A stretch of 9,210 nt of DNA from Alphaproteobacteria bacterium. Its GTDB lineage: Bacteria > Pseudomonadota > Alphaproteobacteria > CAAHEQ01 > UBA3637. Of the stretch, positions 1 through 5,204 are shown piece by piece (position 1 is the first letter of the stretch; each line of letters starts with the position of its first letter). The stretch lies in assembly GCA_017540065.1 (NCBI GenBank), contig JAFYBU010000008.1, positions 1-9,210 on the forward strand, written 5' to 3'. Both the position numbers and the translations under genes were made by a program. The notes below the pieces were generated by a model. The model worked only from the letters and a program-made list of their open reading frames with translations, was not told the origin of the DNA and ran no database searches.

Positions 1-286
1 CGAATCTGGAAAATTTATGAAGAGGGGGTTGGCGTCCCATTTTGCGCAAAGCTTCATCCAAAGCCCCATACGCATCAACGGCTTGGCCAGAGGATGATAT
101 GAACAGCCCTGTGCCGGGGCGTACAGTGATTTCTGTTTTGAAATCATTCCCTTCATGAGAAACGCAAACGGTGGCTTCTGTTGCTTTTTCAAAATATTTC
201 TTCACCACACTTGTAATGGCCTCTTCAGCGTATTCACGCCAGCTGGCACCCAAATCAATTTGAGGACCTGTTAAAGTAATTTGCAT
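1..286 (-). CDS. hpf: Ribosome hibernation promoting factor HPF/RaiA family, 5' part only
   Basis: The gene runs off the left edge; the first 95 residues are visible. They begin MQITLTGPQIDLGASWREYA and have the HPF/RaiA (ribosomal S30AE) layout: a first beta strand, a helix ending in VVKKYFEKATEATV, then beta strands through SHEGNDFKTEITVRPGTG and the closing DAYGALDEALRKM helix. The family binds the 30S decoding region under starvation and, in long forms, pairs ribosomes into 100S dimers. The C-terminal dimerisation domain expected of alphaproteobacterial long HPF would lie outside the window, so long versus short form cannot be decided. An in-frame ATG exists 9 nt upstream (295-293) but directly abuts the Shine-Dalgarno AAAGG. 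The ATG at 286 sits about 8 nt after AAGGA and is preferred. Divergent from hemW. The identification comes from recognising the residue pattern. Confidence 0.87.
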   Translation of the reverse strand, partial: MQITLTGPQIDLGASWREYAEEAITSVVKKYFEKATEATVCVSHEGNDFKTEITVRPGTGLFISSSGQAVDAYGALDEALRKMGRQPPLHKFSRF

Positions 287-309
287 TTTATCCATCCTTT
301 CTTTATAAT
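281..309 (+). promoter_or_regulatory. Candidate sigma70-type promoter of hemW
   Basis: A perfect -10 TATAAT (304-309) lies 17 nt after TTGCAT (281-286), a weak -35 matching only TTG of the consensus. The predicted start is near 316 with a leader of about 38 nt to the hemW GTG. The -35 overlaps the hpf start codon. The predicted start coincides with that of the opposing hpf promoter, so the two polymerases would collide or exclude each other. Confidence 0.5.
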
Positions 310-322
310 TAAACCTGAAATA

Positions 323-351
323 ACGATAGCTTTTTTTGAAAGGATTGTCAA
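323..351 (-). promoter_or_regulatory. Sigma70-type promoter of hpf
   Basis: Read on the minus strand, a perfect -35 TTGACA (351-346) is followed by a 17-nt spacer and a -10 TATCGT (328-323). The predicted start is near 316, giving a leader of about 30 nt before the hpf ATG at 286. The -35 box lies between the hemW Shine-Dalgarno and the hemW start codon, so the two genes share these bases. Strong match by eye; not experimentally supported. Confidence 0.7.
339..344 (+). promoter_or_regulatory. Ribosome binding site deciding the hemW start
   Basis: AAAGGA lies 9 nt before the GTG at 354. The upstream in-frame TTG codons at 336 and 345 either precede this element or touch it, so they are poor starts. 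Starting at 354 gives (M)EKLGLYIHWPYC, which fits the usual short N-terminus of HemW. Confidence 0.7.
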
Positions 352-353
352 GC

Positions 354-1406
354 GTGGAAAAGTTGGGGCTGTATATTCATTGGCCGTATTGTCTTTCAAA
401 ATGCCCTTACTGTGATTTTGCCAGTCGTCCCGTAACGGGGAAAACGGATATTTTGTTGGCGGGTTACAGGCGCGATATTCAAAATGCGCCCCGTGGGACA
501 TTGACCAGTCTTTATTTTGGCGGGGGAACCCCCAGTTTAATGGATGAGGCTTTTTTTGATTCTTTAATGCATGAAATTACAACGCGCTGGAACATTTCCA
601 CAAATGCTGAAATTACTTTGGAAGCAAATCCGGATGCCATTACTTTTGATAAAATGCGTTTTTTCCGAGATTCCGGGGTAAATCGTTTATCGGTGGGTGT
701 GCAATCGCTTCGTCCCGGTCATTTGAAGTTTTTGGGGCGCAGGCACAGCGTGGAAACGGCGTTGGACGTATTACGAAAAGCAAGTAAAATTTTCCCGCGC
801 GTCAATATGGATTTAATGTACGGATTACCGCGACAAAGCTTGACCAGTTGGAAAAATGAATTACAGCGGGCTTTGGCTTTGGGTTTGGAACATTATTCGT
901 TGTATCAGCTGACGATAGAAGAAAACACCGTTTTCGGGAAAAAGGGTGTTCAAACATGTTCGGAAAAACAAGCTGTTCGATTGTATAAATTGACTGACGA
1001 GATGATGGATAAAGCAGGAATTCCTGCCTATGAAGTATCTAATTATGCGCGTGTTGGTGCAGAAAGCAAGCATAATATGCTTTATTGGACCGGGGGAAAT
1101 TTTATCGGTATTGGTCCCAGTGCGCAAGGACGTTTGGGCAATATCGCCACACAAAATGAACGTTGGCCGGCAGATTGGTTGAAAACGCCGACACACCAAG
1201 AGGTTTTACAACCTGAACAAATTCAAATGGAACGCCTGATTATGGGGTTGCGTTTGCGTCGGCAAGATTATCCTGTCCAAAATTTGGATCCTCAAAAAAT
1301 AGCAGAAGCTTTACGTCGCGGCTGGATTATTCAAAGTTCAAAGGGGATTCGTCCGACGCAGAAGGGAACATTGATGTTGAATCAGTTGATTCTGTTGTTG
1401 GCGTGA
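354..1406 (+). CDS. hemW: HemW, radical SAM heme chaperone (HemN-like)
   Basis: A 350-residue cytoplasmic radical SAM protein. The iron-sulfur signature is CLSKCPYC, with cysteines 13, 17 and 20 counted from the GTG start. It is followed by the SAM-binding glycine motif FGGGTPS (about 55-61), LEANPD, LSVGVQSL, HYSLYQLTIEENTVF and the KHNMLYW segment near 239-245. These are hallmarks of HemW, formerly miscalled oxygen-independent coproporphyrinogen oxidase. HemW binds heme and is thought to deliver it to respiratory enzymes; classical HemN differs in its N-terminal segment. The length is slightly below the usual 370-390, mostly from a short C-terminal region. The gene is divergent from hpf. 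Its last 80 nt are overlapped antisense by the convergent LpoA-like gene, and no terminator is visible at its end. A GTG start is chosen from Shine-Dalgarno placement; a TTG at 336 is the alternative. Confidence 0.93.
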   Translation: MEKLGLYIHWPYCLSKCPYCDFASRPVTGKTDILLAGYRRDIQNAPRGTLTSLYFGGGTPSLMDEAFFDSLMHEITTRWNISTNAEITLEANPDAITFDKMRFFRDSGVNRLSVGVQSLRPGHLKFLGRRHSVETALDVLRKASKIFPRVNMDLMYGLPRQSLTSWKNELQRALALGLEHYSLYQLTIEENTVFGKKGVQTCSEKQAVRLYKLTDEMMDKAGIPAYEVSNYARVGAESKHNMLYWTGGNFIGIGPSAQGRLGNIATQNERWPADWLKTPTHQEVLQPEQIQMERLIMGLRLRRQDYPVQNLDPQKIAEALRRGWIIQSSKGIRPTQKGTLMLNQLILLLA

Positions 1407-2604
1407 AAAAAGAAAACATATTTGTATCATCCAAATCCGTGGGAGCGGGACTGACTTCTCTGACACTGTGGGCCGTTTTTTGAACCAATCGCAAGGCCCG
1501 TTTGTTTGTTCCGTTTTGTTCCAAACGAATCAATCCGTCAACGCCCCAATAAGCATCAGCATCACGCAACGTTTGCAAAGAAACAATTCCATTTTTAGAT
1601 TTTTGAGCAATCCATCCCACAGAATCATATGCCAAACTGGCCAAACGTAAGGGTTGTTTCCCAAAGGCTTCTTTGTATTTGACGGTAAAAGAATTGTCGG
1701 CAGGTAAATCAGCCATTAACACACCGTTCAATGAATTATCCTTTAATGCTTTTGCATTGGCTAATGTGTAAATGGGGATAACTTTTGGGGTCACGTCATA
1801 AAAGGCCAAAATGGACATCACTTGTGTTAATTTTGTTCCTTCTTCAAATACCAACAAGCTGTCAAAGGATAAACGTTCCTGCATGGGGGTTGCTAATAAT
1901 TCCTTTTCGTGTTCGGTTAAATCCTTCTTTTTGGGGTTGATAAAGGTCGGCAACATTTTTTTGATATCTTCGGACATATCTACTTTTTCCGGTGGATAAA
2001 GCGCATAATCTTTCAATATCATATCTGGGCATAAAGGTAAAACTTCTTCTAATGCATTCATCACGATTTCACCTGTTTTTCCTTCTGGACCGATAACAGC
2101 CAAATTATGTTTTCCCGACAAACAATTTTGGCGTACAATTTCACGAATTTGTTCTGGAATCAAAACAGCAAAAGAAGCACGTTCGGAATTTAACAATGTG
2201 CTGTCAGAAGTATATCCTAAAACTGGCTTATTCATTAATGATGGTTCAGGCAATCCTTTGAATTCATCTGCAAAAACAGGGCCCAAAATGATGTCGGAAT
2301 TTTGTGCCAAAGCTAAATCATATGCTTGTTTTGCCCCTTCCGAAGAACTTTTTGTATCAAAAAATAAAATCCGCATAGAAGAATTCGGATGATCATCTAA
2401 TGCTAAAAGGGCTGCTTTTTGAAAGCCTTCACCGGTTGCTGCCCAATTACCGGTCAAGGGCAACATCATGGAAACAGTGGTAGCAGGTTGATCGTTTTCC
2501 AGATCAGAAAGAGTGACTTTTTCTTTTTGAAAAAATGATGTCATTTCCGGTCCGACAGAACATCCTGCCAAAAGTAATGTTAAAAAAATCCCCAACCGTT
2601 TCAT
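1327..2604 (-). CDS. Penicillin-binding protein activator, LpoA-like lipoprotein
   Basis: A 425-residue predicted lipoprotein. The signal MKRLGIFLTLLLAGC carries a lipobox LAGC with the acylated cysteine at 15. A type I periplasmic binding fold (Peripla_BP_6 / LppC-like) follows: VSMMLPLTGNWAATGEGFQKAA at 44-65, DIILGPVFADE at 104-114, ASLAYDSVGW at 322-331 and GVDGLIRLEQNGTNKRAL at 354-371. E. coli LpoA activates the peptidoglycan synthase PBP1A from the outer membrane. The alphaproteobacterial relatives share the fold and the rsmI/yraN neighbourhood, but direct PBP activation is inferred. The ATG at 2604 follows AAGGAG (2615-2610) by 5 nt, so the 19-residue in-frame extension reaching 2661 is rejected. 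Residues from about 387 form a Ser/Thr/Asp-rich low-complexity tail, and residues 400-425 are read antisense through the 3' end of hemW. Confidence 0.85.
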   Translation of the reverse strand: MKRLGIFLTLLLAGCSVGPEMTSFFQKEKVTLSDLENDQPATTVSMMLPLTGNWAATGEGFQKAALLALDDHPNSSMRILFFDTKSSSEGAKQAYDLALAQNSDIILGPVFADEFKGLPEPSLMNKPVLGYTSDSTLLNSERASFAVLIPEQIREIVRQNCLSGKHNLAVIGPEGKTGEIVMNALEEVLPLCPDMILKDYALYPPEKVDMSEDIKKMLPTFINPKKKDLTEHEKELLATPMQERLSFDSLLVFEEGTKLTQVMSILAFYDVTPKVIPIYTLANAKALKDNSLNGVLMADLPADNSFTVKYKEAFGKQPLRLASLAYDSVGWIAQKSKNGIVSLQTLRDADAYWGVDGLIRLEQNGTNKRALRLVQKTAHSVREVSPAPTDLDDTNMFSFFTPTTESTDSTSMFPSASDESPLNFE

Positions 2605-2632
2605 GAAAACTCCTTTTGTTTTTAATTTCTTT

Positions 2633-2661
2633 ATGATAGAATAAAGTAAAGATTTTTTCAA
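2633..2661 (-). promoter_or_regulatory. Promoter of the LpoA-like gene
   Basis: On the minus strand TTGAAA (2661-2656), a 17-nt spacer and TATCAT (2638-2633) match the sigma70 consensus at five of six and four to five of six positions. The predicted start is near 2626, leaving a leader of about 22 nt that contains the Shine-Dalgarno AAGGAG. Confidence 0.65.
2634..2642 (+). promoter_or_regulatory. Candidate extended -10 promoter of rsmI
   Basis: TGATAGAAT fits the extended -10 form TGnTATAAT with one mismatch. No good -35 lies at the usual distance; the best is TTGTTT at 2616-2621 with a short 15-nt spacer. It overlaps the -10 of the opposing LpoA-like promoter. The predicted start is near 2649. 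Confidence 0.4.
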
Positions 2662-2684
2662 GATTTTTTTATCAAAGGAGGCAC

Positions 2685-3494
2685 ATGCTTTATTTAGTGG
2701 CTACACCGATCGGAAATTTGGGGGATTTTTCTCCACGAGCGCGAGAGGTTTTGGAAAAGGTTGATTTGGTGGCGTGTGAAGATACCAGGACAAGTCGTGG
2801 GTTGTTTTCATTGTTGGGAATTCAAGTGAAAGCAACAACGGCATATCATGATTTTAACGAAGAAAAAGCAACCGACAGCTTAATTAAAAAATTAAAATCT
2901 GGATTAGATATTGCTTTGGTTTCTGATGCAGGAATGCCCCTTATTTCTGATCCGGGATATCGTTTGGTAAAGGCGTGTCATGAAAATGATATTCCTGTTA
3001 CTTCTGTTCCGGGGGCTAATGCTGTTTTAACGGCCCTTCAATTATCCGGATTGCCAAGTAATGCTTTTTATTTTGGGGGATTTTTGCCGCCTAAATCCGG
3101 CGCACGTCAAAGCGTGTTGAAAGGTGTGGAAAGCCTGCCCGCTACATTGATTTTTTATGAAACAGCCAGGCGATTAAAAGAAGCGCTGGTTGATATTCAG
3201 AAAATTTTGGGAAATCGTCCAATGGCAGTGGTGCGGGAATTAACCAAAAAATTTGAAGAAGTGCGTTGTGGGACGCCGGATGAAATAAATGCGTATTATT
3301 CGACAGATCCCAAAGGTGAAATTGTATTGGTTATTTCTGGGGCAGAAGAAAAACAAAATGTTCGTCCGGCCCTTTCTATTTCGGATTTACGTCAAAACTT
3401 GTCAGCAAAAGATACAGCATTTGTGTGGTCATTATTAACGGGAAAACCTAAAAAAGAGGCCTATCATGAGGTGTTGGAAAACGACAAATTATAA
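2685..3494 (+). CDS. rsmI: RsmI, 16S rRNA (cytidine-1402-2'-O)-methyltransferase
   Basis: A 269-residue SAM-dependent tetrapyrrole-methylase-fold enzyme. RsmI 2'-O-methylates C1402 in the 16S decoding centre; RsmH adds the N4 methyl to the same base. The N-terminal LYLVATPIGNLGDFSPRA, VACEDTRTS (about 29-37), IALVSDAGMPLISDPGYRLV (about 76-95), VTSVPGANAVLTALQLSGLP and the FYETARRL and VVRELTKKFEE segments are the family signature. The usual length is about 270-290. A near-perfect Shine-Dalgarno AAAGGAGG (2674-2681) lies 3 nt before the ATG. It is first in a plus-strand operon with the YraN-BON gene, whose start lies inside its last 29 nt, as in other alphaproteobacteria where yraN follows rsmI closely. 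Divergent from the LpoA-like gene. Confidence 0.96.
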   Translation: MLYLVATPIGNLGDFSPRAREVLEKVDLVACEDTRTSRGLFSLLGIQVKATTAYHDFNEEKATDSLIKKLKSGLDIALVSDAGMPLISDPGYRLVKACHENDIPVTSVPGANAVLTALQLSGLPSNAFYFGGFLPPKSGARQSVLKGVESLPATLIFYETARRLKEALVDIQKILGNRPMAVVRELTKKFEEVRCGTPDEINAYYSTDPKGEIVLVISGAEEKQNVRPALSISDLRQNLSAKDTAFVWSLLTGKPKKEAYHEVLENDKL

Positions 3495-4395
3495 GGCAGG
3501 ACATTTTGCCGAAAAGATAGCTCTTTTTTGGTTAATGATGCGGGGCTATAGGCCTGTGGCTATGAACTTTACGGTGGGGCGCGGAACGGGTGCTGGTGAA
3601 GTGGATTTAATTGTCAGACGCGGTAAAACATTGGTTTTTGTGGAAGTGAAAAAACGCCCCGATGAAGAAAAAGGACGTTTGGCTATTCATCCCAAAAATC
3701 AAGCGCGCATCGCACGAACATCCGAAGTTTTTTTGGCGCGTTATCCTAAATACAAAAATTTCAATATTCGTTATGATGCCGTTTTTATCAGCCCCAAAAA
3801 ATTTCCGAAACATTTGAAAAATGCTTGGCGTCCTTTTGTGATGATGCTTATTTTGTTGGGAATATCGGGATGCCAAATTTGGACAACACTGATCAGTGGT
3901 CTTCATTCGGTCAGTTCTGTGGTGATGGATGATCGTCCCTTAAATGAAGATGCTTCGGATGTAGCGCTTTACCTTGCGGTTCGTAAAAATTTATCGGCTA
4001 CTCAATCCAAATTTTTGTTGGATGTTCAGGTGACTGTTTTCCTGGGAGAAGTTTTATTGACTGGGGCTTTACCCAATATAGATCTGATTGATCAGGCTGT
4101 GGAAGCCACATGGAAAACAGAAGGAGTGCGTCGGGTTTATAATTACATTCGGTTGGGGGAAACTTTGGGGGTTGTGGATACGTCTGGTGATGCGGCCGTG
4201 GCCAGTGCCATAAAAACACAATTGGCCTTGACAAAAGGAATTAAATCTTCAAATCATAAGGTTGTTGTAGAAAGCGGTATCGTTTATGTGATGGGATTGC
4301 AAACAAATTTGGAAGAATGGGAAGCGGCTCGTGAAGTTATTGCAAATACCGTGGGTGTCCAAAAAATTATTTATTTAATGCACGCCAAAGAATGA
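3466..4395 (+). CDS. yraN: In-frame YraN (UPF0102) - double BON-domain (DolP-like) lipoprotein fusion
   Basis: One uninterrupted 309-codon frame. Residues 1-123 are a complete YraN/UPF0102 protein with a PD-(D/E)XK nuclease-like fold: AGHFAEKIALFWLMMRGY, GEVDLIVRRG (44-53), LVFVEVKKR (56-64), and the usual ending PKHLKNAWRP. YraN normally stops there. Here the frame continues into a hydrophobic stretch MMLILLGISGC with lipobox ISGC (Cys136). Two BON domains follow, about 162-231 (with VFLGEVLLTGALPN) and about 240-306 (with VVVESGIVYVMGLQTN). That second half resembles DolP/YraP, an envelope-integrity lipoprotein encoded near yraN in E. coli. The ATG at 3466 follows AAGAGG by 6 nt and overlaps rsmI by 29 nt. 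YraN should be cytoplasmic and BON periplasmic, so either a membrane-spanning fusion or an internal start is implied. YraN's cellular role is not well established. Confidence 0.85.
   Translation: MRCWKTTNYKAGHFAEKIALFWLMMRGYRPVAMNFTVGRGTGAGEVDLIVRRGKTLVFVEVKKRPDEEKGRLAIHPKNQARIARTSEVFLARYPKYKNFNIRYDAVFISPKKFPKHLKNAWRPFVMMLILLGISGCQIWTTLISGLHSVSSVVMDDRPLNEDASDVALYLAVRKNLSATQSKFLLDVQVTVFLGEVLLTGALPNIDLIDQAVEATWKTEGVRRVYNYIRLGETLGVVDTSGDAAVASAIKTQLALTKGIKSSNHKVVVESGIVYVMGLQTNLEEWEAAREVIANTVGVQKIIYLMHAKE
3814..3873 (+). other. Internal lipoprotein signal peptide with possible internal start
   Basis: An in-frame TTG at 3814 would give (M)KNAWRPFVMMLILLGISGC, a textbook 20-residue lipoprotein signal: basic n-region, short hydrophobic core, lipobox ISGC and cysteine codon at 3871-3873. 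Later in-frame GTG (3838) and ATG (3841, 3844) codons would lack the basic n-region. I see no convincing Shine-Dalgarno upstream of any of them. Translation of the BON half would then depend on coupling to YraN translation, or on processing of the fusion. In a non-fused ancestor the BON gene probably began here, overlapping the yraN stop. Confidence 0.5.
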
Positions 4396-4405
4396 AGGGT
4401 AAGAA

Positions 4406-4774
4406 ATGCAAGAAAAAATCAAAAACATTCTATCGTACATATTTTGTGTTGTTTTAGGAGTTTTTTTTATATACTATTGGGGGACAGAAAATATACTTGT
4501 ATATGTTATTCTTGCAACCAGTTTATTATGGTTATTAAAAAATAATTGGAAATCACAACTTATTTGTTTTTCTTTTACGCTTATATATTTTTCAGCATTC
4601 AGTTATTTTTTTGTTTCTGAGCATTATTTTTTTGGCTATGGAGAACCAAAATTTTTCTTGGAAAAATTTGTTCCTTTTCCTGCAGAATTTCTATCTTTTT
4701 TATTGGCAATAGTTGGTTATTTGTTTTTTATAACTATTCTTAATGTTGTCTGTCATCAATGCGATGACAAATAA
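4406..4774 (+). CDS. Unrecognised small membrane protein, about four transmembrane segments
   Basis: A 122-residue, very hydrophobic and aromatic protein that I do not recognise. Likely membrane segments are at about 8-25, 28-44, 50-70 and 93-116, with a short loop rich in Phe, Tyr and Gly (about 71-92). The N-terminus MQEKIKNI is weakly basic. It is distinctly more AT-rich than its neighbours, which could reflect its Phe/Ile/Leu content or recent acquisition. The ATG follows GAAGGG (4394-4399) by 6 nt. That element overlaps the stop of the YraN-BON gene 10 nt upstream, so it should be the last gene of the rsmI operon. The terminator hairpin lies inside its last codons, which specify CHQCDDK, and its final 35 nt overlap the convergent minus-strand gene. 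A role in the envelope is possible from context, but no function can be assigned. Confidence 0.7.
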   Translation: MQEKIKNILSYIFCVVLGVFFIYYWGTENILVYVILATSLLWLLKNNWKSQLICFSFTLIYFSAFSYFFVSEHYFFGYGEPKFFLEKFVPFPAEFLSFLLAIVGYLFFITILNVVCHQCDDK

Positions 4775-5204
4775 TTTTTTTGGCGTTTATTTTATGTGGT
4801 ATTTTTGCATGTAAAAAGGTGTTTCTTTTGTGGCATTGTTCTGCGAAGGTTTTAACATATTCTGCCAAGTGATGCGGTCCGATTTCGATATATTCTTCGG
4901 GGATATATTCAATGGAAAAACCTTTATCTATTAGTGTGGATCCGATATCTGTCATTGTTAAGTGAACTTCTTGCGTTGAGGTTAAATGGTGATTTTTCTT
5001 TCGATACAGATAACTTTCATCAAACAATTCACGGTCCAACCAATAACTGCTGGCCAGAAAAACATTTTCTAAAATTTCGGGACATTCATTTTTTTCATAA
5101 CGAAAATCTGGTTGTCGAATAATTGTTTGAACTTGTTCCAAATGGGGAAACGCTGGCCCCGTCAATTCCAATAAATTGCAAATTGTTATATATTTTTCAA
5201 TCAT
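4740..5204 (-). CDS. Unrecognised 154-aa soluble protein coupled to the CNNM transporter gene
   Basis: A 154-residue protein of unknown family, with no signal peptide or membrane segment visible. It begins MIEKYITICNLLELTGPAFP. The middle contains an acidic, aromatic stretch (ASSYWLDRELFDESYLY, about 51-67) and a possible beta-rich part with IPEEYIEIGPHHLAEYVKTF (101-120). The C-terminus is rich in Cys and His. The ATG at 5204 overlaps the end of the upstream transporter gene by 8 nt (ATG ATT GA over the TGA stop). No good Shine-Dalgarno is visible, so translation is probably re-initiation from the transporter. An in-frame start at 5228 would add eight residues but lies deeper in the neighbouring gene. 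It is the last gene of the aroK operon. No terminator on this strand follows, so transcripts may run antisense into the membrane protein gene. Confidence 0.72.
   Translation of the reverse strand: MIEKYITICNLLELTGPAFPHLEQVQTIIRQPDFRYEKNECPEILENVFLASSYWLDRELFDESYLYRKKNHHLTSTQEVHLTMTDIGSTLIDKGFSIEYIPEEYIEIGPHHLAEYVKTFAEQCHKRNTFLHAKIPHKINAKKIICHRIDDRQH
4751..4781 (+). terminator. Intrinsic terminator at the end of the rsmI operon
   Basis: A perfect 7-bp inverted repeat, TGTCATC (4751-4757) and GATGACA (4763-4769) around loop AATGC, is followed by AATAATTTTTTT. The T run is on the plus strand only, so it should stop transcription arriving from the rsmI side. The stem is coding: it holds the last codons of the membrane protein on the plus strand and of the 154-aa protein on the minus strand. 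Confidence 0.72.

Noticed and set aside
271..501. 76-aa minus-strand frame across the hpf/hemW gap
   Set aside because: It overlaps the true hpf start in another frame and runs antisense through conserved hemW codons; no family resemblance.
1014..1027. 14-bp perfect palindrome GCAGGAATTCCTGC inside hemW
   Set aside because: It encodes the AGIPA segment that precedes YEVSNYA, a conserved HemW stretch, so coding constraint explains it; there is no T run or operator context.
861..1199. 112-aa minus-strand frame within hemW
   Set aside because: Antisense shadow of conserved radical SAM coding sequence.
1379..1392. Inverted repeat GAATCA-GT-TGATTC near the end of hemW as a terminator
   Set aside because: The stem is AT-rich, the loop is too short, and no T run follows on either strand.
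2605..2661. 19-residue N-terminal extension of the LpoA-like protein (start at 2661)
   Set aside because: The ATG at 2604 has AAGGAG 5 nt upstream and begins a clean lipoprotein signal; the extension covers the promoter and would bury the signal peptide.
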